Part shown: piece by piece, positions 1 through 6,659 of the stretch
Numbering within the stretch: position 1 is the stretch's first letter
Layout of the letters: each line of letters opens with the position of its first letter
From: an uncultured Ellagibacter sp.
Lineage (GTDB): Bacteria; Actinomycetota; Coriobacteriia; Coriobacteriales; Eggerthellaceae
NCBI GenBank assembly: GCA_934661105.1
Contig: CAKUIV010000035.1
Span: 1-15,379, forward strand
Length of the DNA stretch: 15,379 nucleotides
Direction of reading: 5' to 3'
Notes under the pieces: generated by a model
Database searches by the model: none
Told to the model about the DNA's origin: nothing
The model's input: only the letters and a program-made list of their open reading frames with translations
Position numbers and translations under genes: made by a program

Positions 1-272
1 GCGGAAACGTCGATGCCGAAGCAGCTCGAAAGCACCACGCTTACGCCGACAGCCCACACCGCAACACGCGCGATGTTCACGAAGATGCTCGAAGACGGCA
101 ACGGCGAGTTGTCATGAGAAAGCACTCGACGAAGAATCTTCGCCACCGCATGCGACAGGATAGCCGTGATCGAAAGCGCGACGATCACCGTAAGCGCCGT
201 GGAGAGCCAGTCGACATGAACGACGTTCTGTATGGCGCGATACAGGTCGCTTGTTTGCTCTTCGAGATCCAT
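1..272 (-). CDS. MscS-type mechanosensitive channel, N-terminal fragment
   Basis: The reading frame starts at an ATG at 272 and stays open to the window edge, giving the first 90 residues; the C-terminus is outside the window. It begins MDLEEQTSDLYRAIQNVVHV, followed by a hydrophobic span at about residues 21-38, a short basic stretch (AKILRRVL) and a second hydrophobic span at about residues 61-86 (NIARVAVWAVGVSVVLSSCF then GIDVSA). This helix, basic loop, helix layout and the wording of the second span resemble the transmembrane part that precedes the pore helix in MscS-family channels, which release solutes on osmotic downshock. The start lies 15 bp after the histidine kinase stop, so the two are probably cotranscribed. 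No strong ribosome binding site is visible. The MscS beta domain is not in view, so the family call rests on the N-terminus alone. Confidence 0.6.
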   Translation of the reverse strand, partial: MDLEEQTSDLYRAIQNVVHVDWLSTALTVIVALSITAILSHAVAKILRRVLSHDNSPLPSSSIFVNIARVAVWAVGVSVVLSSCFGIDVS

Positions 273-287
273 AATCGTGCGCTCGTT

Positions 288-1778
288 CTACTTCTGAACT
301 GCGGAAATATCGGAAGACGCCTTACGCGACTTGCCTGCGCAGCCTTCCAGGAACAACGTTACCGTCGTACCTGCGCCGAGTTCGCTTTGCACGTCCATAT
401 ACGATCCGGGACCGAAGAACCCCATAATGCGATCGTGCACGTTCTTCACGGCGATGCCGATGCCCTTGGTGTGCTCCGGGTGCATGATGCCCTGGCGCGC
501 CTCCTCGGTCATGCCCGTGCCGTCGTCGGTGACGCGCAGCACGACATCGTCGCCCGAAATCTCGCCCGAAACCTCGATGGTGAGTTTGCCCTCGGAGGGC
601 ATGGCGTGCTGCACCGCGTTCTCGACGAGCGGCTGAACGAGGAACGACGGGACCATCATGTTCTCGCATTCCGCGTCGATGCTCACATCGAGCTCGACGC
701 GGTCTTCGCCGAAGCGCGCGATCTCGAACGTGAAGTAACGCTTCGTCTGCTCCAGCTCGCGCGACAGGTAGATGAGGCTATCGGAGTTCTCGAGCGTGCG
801 GCGATAGAACACGGCGAACTCGCGCAGGAGCACACGCGCCTTGTTCGGGTCGGTTCGGATAAGCGATGCGATGGTGTTGATGGTGTTGAACAGGAAATGC
901 GGGTTGATCTGGTTCTGCAGCGCCTTGAGCTCCATGCTGGTGGCAAGGCGCGCCTGCTCCTCGAGCTGCGCCGCCGCCATCTGGGTGGAAAGCAGCTGAC
1001 CGAAGCCCTCGGCGATCGACTTCTGCGTCTCGGTGATGCGCTTAGCGCTGCGATAGTAGAACTTGAGCGTGCCGCACACATCCCCGCGCACCAAGAGCGG
1101 AACGATGATCGCGGCCTTGATCGTGGTGTTCTCGTGTTCGGGGAATCCGATGTCGATGTTGGTGAACAGCACGCGGGTCGTGCCGTCGTCGAGCGTCGCC
1201 TGGGTGGCGTGCGTGCGGATGTCGCTGCCCGTGGGGTTCACCGTTTCAAGATAGCCCGCATACCCGAGAATCTGCGTCTTGTCGGTGATGGCGACGGCGA
1301 TGGCGGCCGTCGAAGGCAGAAGCAGCTGGCAGATCTCCTGCGCCGAATCGCAATCGAGCCCCTCTTGCATGCTCTCGAGCGTTCGGCTCGCCAGGCGCAG
1401 CATTGCGTCGGATTGGCGCGCGCGAACCGAGTCGGGGTCCATCGACAGGCGGATGAACAGCACGATCGACAGCGTGAACACCATGCCCGCCGCGATCATG
1501 ACGGGAATGCTGTGCGAAGGCGCGATGGCGGTCCACAGAAGCGTACCGCCCGACAGCACAGCGATAATCGCGAGCAGCATCTCGAGCGTGAAGAATCGAG
1601 ACAGGCCCTCGGGGCGTTTCGGGGCATCGGAATTCGTCGGCGTCTTCGCGCTGCCCGGCACCGCCTCCCCGACCGCTTCGGCGCCTGCGGCGCCTTTTGC
1701 AAGCTCGGAAGCGCGCCGCTCAACGGCGTTTGCCGCCTTTTCCGTTGCCTCGTCGATGGTGTCTGTGTGCTCAGTCAT
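288..1778 (-). CDS. LytS/YehU-type sensor histidine kinase with GAF domain
   Basis: This 496-residue membrane sensor kinase has a polar, Ala/Glu-rich N-terminal tail (1-60), two hydrophobic spans (about 66-85 and 91-110), a GAF-like region (about 125-270) and a C-terminal kinase module. The kinase core is of the His_kinase (LytS) family: the phosphoacceptor lies in NPHFLFN (His294), the N-box is PLVENAVQHA (Asn387), the G1 box is DDGTGM (418-423) and the G2 box is GIGIAVKN (439-446). The ATG start at 1778 has an AAGGA site 9 bp upstream. A promoter-like TATACT lies at 1817-1822, and the TauE-family gene ends 49 bp upstream. Kinases of this class normally pair with a LytTR-type regulator, and none is present in the window. 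The stimulus cannot be read from sequence; the closely following MscS-like gene hints at an envelope or turgor signal, which is inference. Confidence 0.93.
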   Translation of the reverse strand: MTEHTDTIDEATEKAANAVERRASELAKGAAGAEAVGEAVPGSAKTPTNSDAPKRPEGLSRFFTLEMLLAIIAVLSGGTLLWTAIAPSHSIPVMIAAGMVFTLSIVLFIRLSMDPDSVRARQSDAMLRLASRTLESMQEGLDCDSAQEICQLLLPSTAAIAVAITDKTQILGYAGYLETVNPTGSDIRTHATQATLDDGTTRVLFTNIDIGFPEHENTTIKAAIIVPLLVRGDVCGTLKFYYRSAKRITETQKSIAEGFGQLLSTQMAAAQLEEQARLATSMELKALQNQINPHFLFNTINTIASLIRTDPNKARVLLREFAVFYRRTLENSDSLIYLSRELEQTKRYFTFEIARFGEDRVELDVSIDAECENMMVPSFLVQPLVENAVQHAMPSEGKLTIEVSGEISGDDVVLRVTDDGTGMTEEARQGIMHPEHTKGIGIAVKNVHDRIMGFFGPGSYMDVQSELGAGTTVTLFLEGCAGKSRKASSDISAVQK

Positions 1779-1816
1779 CGCCTACGTCCTTCGCGCTGGT
1801 ACTCCCTTTCGGGACA

Positions 1817-1822
1817 AGTATA
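1817..1822 (-). promoter_or_regulatory. Probable -10 element for the histidine kinase gene
   Basis: The minus strand reads TATACT here, 38 bases upstream of the kinase ATG, with a predicted start near 1810 and a roughly 31-nt leader containing the AAGGA site. A hexamer at 17-bp spacing (TTCGGC, 1840-1845) is a poor -35 match. The element lies just after the exporter stop, so the kinase may be transcribed both from here and by readthrough. Confidence 0.4.
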
Positions 1823-1827
1823 AAGCA

Positions 1828-2808
1828 TTACCCCAAAACGCCGAACTCGTTCAGCGCGAGCATCACCGCAGCAACGATGAGGAAACACCCGAAAACGAAG
1901 CGCAGCGTGCGTTCGGGAACCTTCGTGACGAGGCGCGCCCCTACAACCGCGCCCGGAATGGTTCCGACGACGACGGCGATGCCGGCAAGATAGTTGATGT
2001 TGCCGAGAAGCGCCTGCTCGATGACGCCGGGGATGGCGAGGATCATCACCGCGATGAGCGATGTTCCCGATGCCTTGCGCATGGGAATGCCGATGACCGA
2101 CAGCATAAGCGGCACCATGATGAATCCGCCGCCCACACCGACGTACCCCGAGGCCAAGCCCGCAATGAGCCCGATCGCCGCGCCTTGCAGGAGCTGCTTG
2201 CGGGAAAGGGAGAGAGAGGAAGTTGGATCGGGAGCAGCCGCAACCGCAGCCACAGGTTCGCCCGAGGAAGTCAGCGAGACCGCGGCCGGTGCGTCAGATT
2301 GCGGCGAAAGCCCGACGACGCGCGCTTCTGCACGCGAGGAAGACTTGGAGTCGTAAGATGACGTGCCTGCCGCGACCGCAGCGTCGGCAGCTCCCGCGGG
2401 CTGGCAAGCCCGCGGAGCCTTCGTAGCCGGCCGCATCCTGAAAGCCTTCTTGAACATGTTGATCGCCGAATAGCCGATGATGAGGGCGGCGGCGAGCATG
2501 ACGAGCCAGTCGGGAGAAAGCTGGGCGAGCCAGACGCCGATGGGCGACATGAGCGCGCCGCCGAGCCCGGCGGCGATGCCGAGCGCGGGGATGCAGGTCT
2601 TTCCCTTCACGTGGGAAACGGCGCCCGAGATCGAGGTCGGGATGATGGCGAACAGCGACGTCGCCGTGCTCACCGTGGCGCTCATGCCGAACGCGAGGCG
2701 GAATATCGGCACCATGACCGTACCGCCGCCGATGCCGAGAAGCCCCGACGCAATGCCGATAACGACGCCCACCAGGGCGGGAACAATAAAATGAACGAGA
2801 ATCTCCAT
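1828..2808 (-). CDS. TauE/SafE (DUF81) family membrane exporter
   Basis: This is a 326-residue polytopic membrane protein of the TauE/SafE family, whose characterised members move sulfite, sulfoacetate or other organosulfur anions across the membrane. The internal duplication typical of the family is clear: GLLGIGGGTVMVP at 22-34 and GYVGVGGGFIMVP at 221-233, each starting a half with several helices. The halves are joined by an unusually long, Ala/Ser-rich, charge-poor linker (about 126-204) with no recognisable domain. The ATG at 2808 is 16 bp after the glycosyltransferase stop, with AGGAA overlapping that stop, so the two genes are probably one transcript. The substrate cannot be deduced, and no sulfur-metabolism gene is nearby. 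Confidence 0.9.
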   Translation of the reverse strand: MEILVHFIVPALVGVVIGIASGLLGIGGGTVMVPIFRLAFGMSATVSTATSLFAIIPTSISGAVSHVKGKTCIPALGIAAGLGGALMSPIGVWLAQLSPDWLVMLAAALIIGYSAINMFKKAFRMRPATKAPRACQPAGAADAAVAAGTSSYDSKSSSRAEARVVGLSPQSDAPAAVSLTSSGEPVAAVAAAPDPTSSLSLSRKQLLQGAAIGLIAGLASGYVGVGGGFIMVPLMLSVIGIPMRKASGTSLIAVMILAIPGVIEQALLGNINYLAGIAVVVGTIPGAVVGARLVTKVPERTLRFVFGCFLIVAAVMLALNEFGVLG

Positions 2809-2824
2809 GGTTTCCCGGTGCTTC

Positions 2825-4240
2825 CTATTCCTCGATGTTGAGACGGATCTCGCTCGTCAGACCCGGGTCGATGCCGGCATAGCGCGACGACATGGGAACG
2901 CTTTCCGCAGGGGAGGCCTGCCACTGCACGGAGGGATCGTCGGCCGGAACAGGAGCATCGGCCGGTTCGGAGCGACGATCGACGCGCGCAGCGCGCGTCG
3001 TCACGCGCGCCGTTTCGGCCGCGTCCCGCGTGGCGACGTTGCGCGCCCGCATGACGGCGCTTTTGACGAGCGCCGCGCTGAGCGTCTGGTCGTTTTCCAT
3101 GCGCGACATGAGCTCCGGCCACACGAACTGGAACTCGAAGTACTTCGAGCAGTTGCGCTGGGCGTACACCGCGGCTTCGGTGCGCGCGGCGCGAGCAGCC
3201 TTGCGGTACGCCTTCTTGTCAGGGCGCGCCAAGCTGCGCAGAAACGCGGTGATCCGGATGCGGCGCACGATGCCCGGCTCCAAGAACGGCCCTGGGTACG
3301 GCTCGAGCGACGACGGCTTCACCTGCATGAGGTCGATTTGCGTGCGGCTGTATTCCATCTTGCGGTACTCGTAGAGCCAACGGTAGATGTCCTGACGGAA
3401 GCGCGTGCCTTCGCTTGCGGTTTCGGGCGGCAGGTGATGAAGACTCCATTTGTTGTCGAACCAGATGTCGGATCCGTACATGCGCAGATCGAGCATGTAG
3501 TCCAAGTCCTCGCCGCGCGGGATCCACGGATCGAACGACATCCGCTTGAACGCTTCCTTGTGAAGCGCCAGGCAGCCGCCGCACACGTGGTTCGAGCGCG
3601 ACAAGCGCGGCGCATGCATGGCGTGCTCGATCCACTTGTTGAAGGCGCTGCCCTGCTGCCAGAAGCGGTTGTACCACTTGTCCTGGCTCTTAGATAGGTA
3701 GGAACCTTCCGAATTATAGTAGAACCCCGTCTTCGCGAGGATGGGGATGCCCTTGCGCGTGAGCTTGCCCAAACCGTACATCGCGCGATGGAGGAAGTCC
3801 GCGTTCTCCACGACCTCATCGTCGTCGAGGAACACCACCGCATCGAATCCGAGCACGTTCGCAACGACGAGCCCGAGGTTCCGGATCGCACCGTAGCCCG
3901 CAAGCCCCACTTCTCGCGTGAGCTTACCGAGCCCCAACTGATCCATGCGGGCACGCACCAGCTTGAGCTCCGCCGCCCCGATGACCGCAACATGCAACTC
4001 GGGGAAACGCGCGGCAATCGCCTGCACCTTCTGCGCGGCTTTTCGCTCGAGGGAAGGCTCGCTCGCGACGAGCACGACGATCTGCCCGATGCCGTCGACT
4101 TTGGTGAGCGACTCGAGGCAACGCGGCAACTCCCCCTCCTGGGAAAGCGGCGTTGGATGGTCGTACGTGGTTACGATGCTGCCGCCTTCGCGTCGCTCAC
4201 GCGCCGAAACGAAGGTGGGGATGATGACTACCGGGTTCAT
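2825..4240 (-). CDS. Family-2-like glycosyltransferase
   Basis: The 471-residue protein has no signal peptide or membrane span and should be cytoplasmic or peripheral. The N-terminus VVIIPTFVSAR matches the first strand of GT-A nucleotide-sugar transferases. A metal-binding acidic cluster FLDDDEVV (Asp139-141) follows, then a Cys/Gly-rich stretch CGGCLALHKEAF (220-231), a GEDLDYMLDLRMYG motif (243-256) in the position of the acceptor-side catalytic ED, and HHLPPE (268-273). Residues from about 340 onward are an Arg/Ala-rich helical region and a polar tail absent from minimal GT2 enzymes. The ATG at 4240 has AAAGGAAG 5 bp upstream. Donor and acceptor cannot be read from sequence. The next gene downstream in the transcript is the TauE-type exporter, a pairing with no obvious functional link. 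Confidence 0.82.
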   Translation of the reverse strand: MNPVVIIPTFVSARERREGGSIVTTYDHPTPLSQEGELPRCLESLTKVDGIGQIVVLVASEPSLERKAAQKVQAIAARFPELHVAVIGAAELKLVRARMDQLGLGKLTREVGLAGYGAIRNLGLVVANVLGFDAVVFLDDDEVVENADFLHRAMYGLGKLTRKGIPILAKTGFYYNSEGSYLSKSQDKWYNRFWQQGSAFNKWIEHAMHAPRLSRSNHVCGGCLALHKEAFKRMSFDPWIPRGEDLDYMLDLRMYGSDIWFDNKWSLHHLPPETASEGTRFRQDIYRWLYEYRKMEYSRTQIDLMQVKPSSLEPYPGPFLEPGIVRRIRITAFLRSLARPDKKAYRKAARAARTEAAVYAQRNCSKYFEFQFVWPELMSRMENDQTLSAALVKSAVMRARNVATRDAAETARVTTRAARVDRRSEPADAPVPADDPSVQWQASPAESVPMSSRYAGIDPGLTSEIRLNIEE

Positions 4241-4272
4241 ATGCTTCCTTTATGGTTCGTGTTGTGCCCCGT

Positions 4273-4300
4273 CGGCGCCCGCCTTGAAAGACGGCGCCCG
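4273..4300. repeat. Direct repeat CGGCGCCCG in the glycosyltransferase leader
   Basis: Two identical copies of CGGCGCCCG (4273-4281 and 4292-4300) lie 10 bp apart, between the TATAAT at 4310-4315 and the glycosyltransferase start. Each has a self-complementary GGCGCC core, so the RNA could form a GC-rich hairpin, or the DNA could be a tandem operator just downstream of the start point. There is no T-tract, so it is not a standard terminator. Confidence 0.4.
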
Positions 4301-4309
4301 AACCTAAGC

Positions 4310-4340
4310 ATTATACTGCACCCGTTTCGACCCTTGCCGA
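4310..4340 (-). promoter_or_regulatory. Probable promoter of the glycosyltransferase-exporter pair
   Basis: The minus strand has a perfect TATAAT at 4310-4315. The best -35 candidate is TCGGCA at 4335-4340 (4 of 6 matches to TTGACA, spacer 19 bp). The predicted start is near 4303, leaving a leader of about 62 nt with the direct repeat and the AAAGGAAG ribosome site. It sits in the 132-bp gap after the response regulator gene, marking a new transcription unit. Confidence 0.6.
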
Positions 4341-4372
4341 AAGGAGAAGCCTCGAAGCAAAACCCGCATACG

Positions 4373-5062
4373 TCACGAAGCGGCGAGCCGGTACCCCACG
4401 CCGCGAACGGTCTCGATCATCCCGGCCTCGTCGCCGAGCTTCTGGCGAAGCGTCAGCACATGCATATCGACGGTGCGGCTGCCGCCTGCGAAATCCCAGC
4501 CCCATACATGCTGAAGAAGCGCATCGCGGGAAAGCGCCATACCGGGGTTCTCCATAAAGTGAAGCAGCAGATCGAATTCGCGTGCGGTAAGGGAAAGCGG
4601 CGTTCCCTCGCACGACGCCTCGTGACGCGATTCGGAAATGGAAAGCGGGCCGATGACGATTTCGTCGCCCGCGCCGCTTCGGCGCTCGGCCCCCCACTCG
4701 GGCGCGCGGCGCAGAAGGGCGCGTACGCGGGAAACCATCTCCATCATGCCGTAAGGCTTGGTGAGATACTCGTCGGCACCGCCATCGAGTGCGGTGACGA
4801 TGTCGAGCTCGGAGGTTTTTGCCGTGACCATGATGACCGGAACACGCGACAGACCAGGTGTTTTACGGATTCGTTGCAGGATTTCCAACCCGTCTACCCC
4901 AGGCAGCATGATGTCGAGCATCACCACGTCGGGAAGTCGGCGCGCGCAGGCGGCGCGGAATTCGACGTCGTCGGCCATGCCCAGAGCCTCGATGCCCGCC
5001 TGCTTCAAAGCGTACAGCGTGAGTTCCCGGATGTTCTCGTCGTCTTCCACGCAGTAAACCAT
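4373..5062 (-). CDS. OmpR/PhoB-family response regulator of the pst operon
   Basis: This 229-residue two-domain regulator has a receiver domain (1-118) with acidic pair Asp7-Asp8, phosphoacceptor Asp50 in VVMLDIMLPGVDG, Thr80 and Lys102 (LTKPYG). A winged-helix DNA-binding domain (about 134-229) follows, with SLTAREFDLLLHF, LLQHVWGWDF, SRTVDMHVLTLRQKLG and the terminal GVGYRL typical of the OmpR/PhoB family. The ATG at 5062 was chosen because the receiver begins at once and AAGGG lies 6 bp upstream; an upstream extension to 5164 would overlap phoU and add non-family residues. The gene follows phoU by 76 bp at the end of the phosphate operon, so a PhoB/PhoP/RegX3-like role controlling phosphate genes is likely. 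The partner kinase PhoR is not adjacent, so the sensor must lie elsewhere or be non-cognate. Confidence 0.93.
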   Translation of the reverse strand: MVYCVEDDENIRELTLYALKQAGIEALGMADDVEFRAACARRLPDVVMLDIMLPGVDGLEILQRIRKTPGLSRVPVIMVTAKTSELDIVTALDGGADEYLTKPYGMMEMVSRVRALLRRAPEWGAERRSGAGDEIVIGPLSISESRHEASCEGTPLSLTAREFDLLLHFMENPGMALSRDALLQHVWGWDFAGGSRTVDMHVLTLRQKLGDEAGMIETVRGVGYRLAAS

Positions 5063-5100
5063 CGCAGACCCTTCCCCACACGCCCGAACCAGTTCGTTCG

Positions 5101-5109
5101 AGCATAGCA
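5101..5109 (-). promoter_or_regulatory. Possible extended -10 upstream of the response regulator
   Basis: Between phoU and the regulator gene the minus strand reads TGC-TATGCT, an extended -10 layout, with no good -35. The predicted start would be near 5094, inside the small palindrome GAACCAGTTC (5086-5095), which could be an operator. This could let the regulator be made independently of the phosphate operon, but the signal is short. Confidence 0.3.
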
Positions 5110-5138
5110 CAGGCGACACCTTGGAAGGGACGCGAAGA

Positions 5139-5825
5139 TTATGCGCTCGCCTCGCCTTCCACATGCGCTTTCAGATCGTGCATGCCGGTGATGCGGAAGA
5201 TCGTCCATTTCGCGACGCGCTCGGCATCGTCGCCCATGCGCTCGAAGTACTTCGCCGCCATGAGCAGCTCGGGCAGATACGTCGCGTCGACATCGCGCGA
5301 GCGGATAAGCTCGATGATGTGCGCTTCCGCCTTCGCGTACAGCGCATCGACCTCATCATCGAAGGCGAACACGGCTTCGGCCTTGTCGCGATTCGACTCC
5401 TCGAAGCTCTCGAGCGCGAGCTTGGTCATATAGGCGACCTTGCCGGCGGCGCAGGTTATCTCGCCTTCGATGCTTCCCGCGAGGCCATGAGGGATCGCAA
5501 GCGCCAAATCAGCCACGTCGCGCGTCTTCGAATCGATGTGCGCCAAGTCGCTCACCAGGCGAAACGATCCCGATACATAACGCAGATCGTCGGCGACCAA
5601 AGGCTGCTGCATGAGCATGATGTCAAGGCACGACTCCTCGATTTCCGCGCGAAGGCGGCGCATCTGCTTCTCGCCGGCGATGACCTCCTCGGCAGCGGAG
5701 GAATCCCCTTTGGCAAGGGCGAGCCCCGCTTGGGTCACATCGGCGACGGTTTTCTCGCCCAAGCGGTTCATAGCCTGGGCCAGCTCGTCGAGTTGCTTCA
5801 GGTATTTCGAACGTGTAACCATCAT
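5139..5825 (-). CDS. phoU: Phosphate transport system regulator PhoU
   Basis: The 228-residue protein is all-helical and soluble, with the two-repeat PhoU architecture and the usual family length. PhoU bridges the Pst transporter and the PhoR/PhoB-type two-component system, holding signalling off when phosphate is plentiful. The second repeat carries a canonical metal-binding motif, KYFERMGDDAERVAKW (192-207). The equivalent place in the first repeat reads SDLAHIDSKTRDVADLAL (92-109), where the expected Glu-x-x-x-Asp pattern is replaced by Ala95 and Ser99, so that site looks degenerate. The ATG at 5825 lies 2 bp after the pstB stop; a second ATG follows immediately at 5822. AGGAAGG is 11 bp upstream of the first. 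Confidence 0.95.
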   Translation of the reverse strand: MMVTRSKYLKQLDELAQAMNRLGEKTVADVTQAGLALAKGDSSAAEEVIAGEKQMRRLRAEIEESCLDIMLMQQPLVADDLRYVSGSFRLVSDLAHIDSKTRDVADLALAIPHGLAGSIEGEITCAAGKVAYMTKLALESFEESNRDKAEAVFAFDDEVDALYAKAEAHIIELIRSRDVDATYLPELLMAAKYFERMGDDAERVAKWTIFRITGMHDLKAHVEGEASA

Positions 5826-5827
5826 TG

Positions 5828-6655
5828 TCAGCTGAACCTTCCTGTCAGGTAGTCTTGCGTGCGTTTCTGCTTCGGACGGGAGAACAGCTCCTTCGTCGGG
5901 CCTTCTTCGATGAGCTCGCCCAGGTAGAAGAACGCGGTCTTGTCGGCAACGCGCGTGGCCTGCTGCATGTTGTGCGTGACGACGACCACCGTGCGGTCAC
6001 GCGCCAGATCGACCATGAGCTCCTCGATGAGCGAGGTGGAGATGGGGTCGAGCGCGCTTGTGGGCTCGTCCATCAGAAGGACCTGCGGCTCGACGGCGAG
6101 CGCGCGGGCGATGCACAGACGCTGCTGCTGGCCGCCCGAGATGCCGAGGCCGTTCTGATCGAGCTTGCCCTTCACCTCGTCCCACAACCCCGCGTCGCGC
6201 AGGCACTTTTCGACGATCTCGTCGGCTTCCGCGCGCGAGAGCTTCCTCATGCGGCGCACGCCGTACAGGACGTTGTCGCGGATGCTCATGGGGAAGGGGT
6301 TGGGGTGCTGGAACACCATACCGACCATGACACGCAGCTCGTTGGGCTCGGTTTCGAAGATGTCGCGCCCGGCGATTTCGATCGTACCTTCGGTACGCAC
6401 CGTCGGCACGAAGTCGCACATACGGTTGAAGGTGCGCAAAAGCGTCGATTTGCCGCAGCCGGACGGACCGATGAACGCAGTCGCCTTGTTCTTGGGGATG
6501 TCGAGCGTGACGTGCTTGAGCGCCTGGAAATCCCCGTACCACAGGTTGAAGTCGCGGATCGAGACGCACGCGTCCCCCGGCGCCTTCGACAGCATGCCCG
6601 CCCGCGCGTCCGAAAGCGCGCCTTTCGCCTGTTTGCTTGTTTTCATTGCCGTCAT
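5828..6655 (-). CDS. pstB: Phosphate ABC transporter ATPase PstB (second copy)
   Basis: This 275-residue ATPase energises phosphate import through PstC/PstA. It has Walker A GPSGCGKST (63-71), Q-loop Gln116 in MVFQHPNPFPMSIRDNV, signature ISGGQQQR (172-179), Walker B VLLMDEPTSALDP (192-204) and switch His228. The C-terminal pattern LFSRPKQKRTQDYLTGRF is typical of PstB. About 30 residues precede the ABC domain. The ATG at 6655 lies 4 bp after the preceding pstB stop; the open frame continues upstream inside that gene and was not used. A second in-frame ATG at 6646 is possible. It clearly resembles the first PstB but has a longer N-terminus and diverges in the helical region, so it is a paralogue rather than a recent duplicate. 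Confidence 0.95.
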   Translation of the reverse strand: MTAMKTSKQAKGALSDARAGMLSKAPGDACVSIRDFNLWYGDFQALKHVTLDIPKNKATAFIGPSGCGKSTLLRTFNRMCDFVPTVRTEGTIEIAGRDIFETEPNELRVMVGMVFQHPNPFPMSIRDNVLYGVRRMRKLSRAEADEIVEKCLRDAGLWDEVKGKLDQNGLGISGGQQQRLCIARALAVEPQVLLMDEPTSALDPISTSLIEELMVDLARDRTVVVVTHNMQQATRVADKTAFFYLGELIEEGPTKELFSRPKQKRTQDYLTGRFS

Positions 6656-6659
6656 GCGA

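Noticed and set aside
114..1823. Plus-strand open frame of 569 codons
   Set aside because: It is antisense to the histidine kinase, is Arg/His-rich with no recognisable family, and follows from high GC content; the minus-strand frame has clear kinase motifs.
5086..5095. Palindrome GAACCAGTTC as a PhoP-type box
   Set aside because: It is a single short inverted repeat, not the direct repeats expected of Pho boxes; kept only as a possible operator in the promoter entry.
3788..5107. Plus-strand open frame of 439 codons
   Set aside because: It crosses the glycosyltransferase, an intergenic promoter and the response regulator on the opposite strand, and has no domain signature.
5063..5164. N-terminal extension of the response regulator
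   Set aside because: It overlaps phoU, adds 34 residues unrelated to receiver domains, and a good ribosome site precedes the ATG at 5062.
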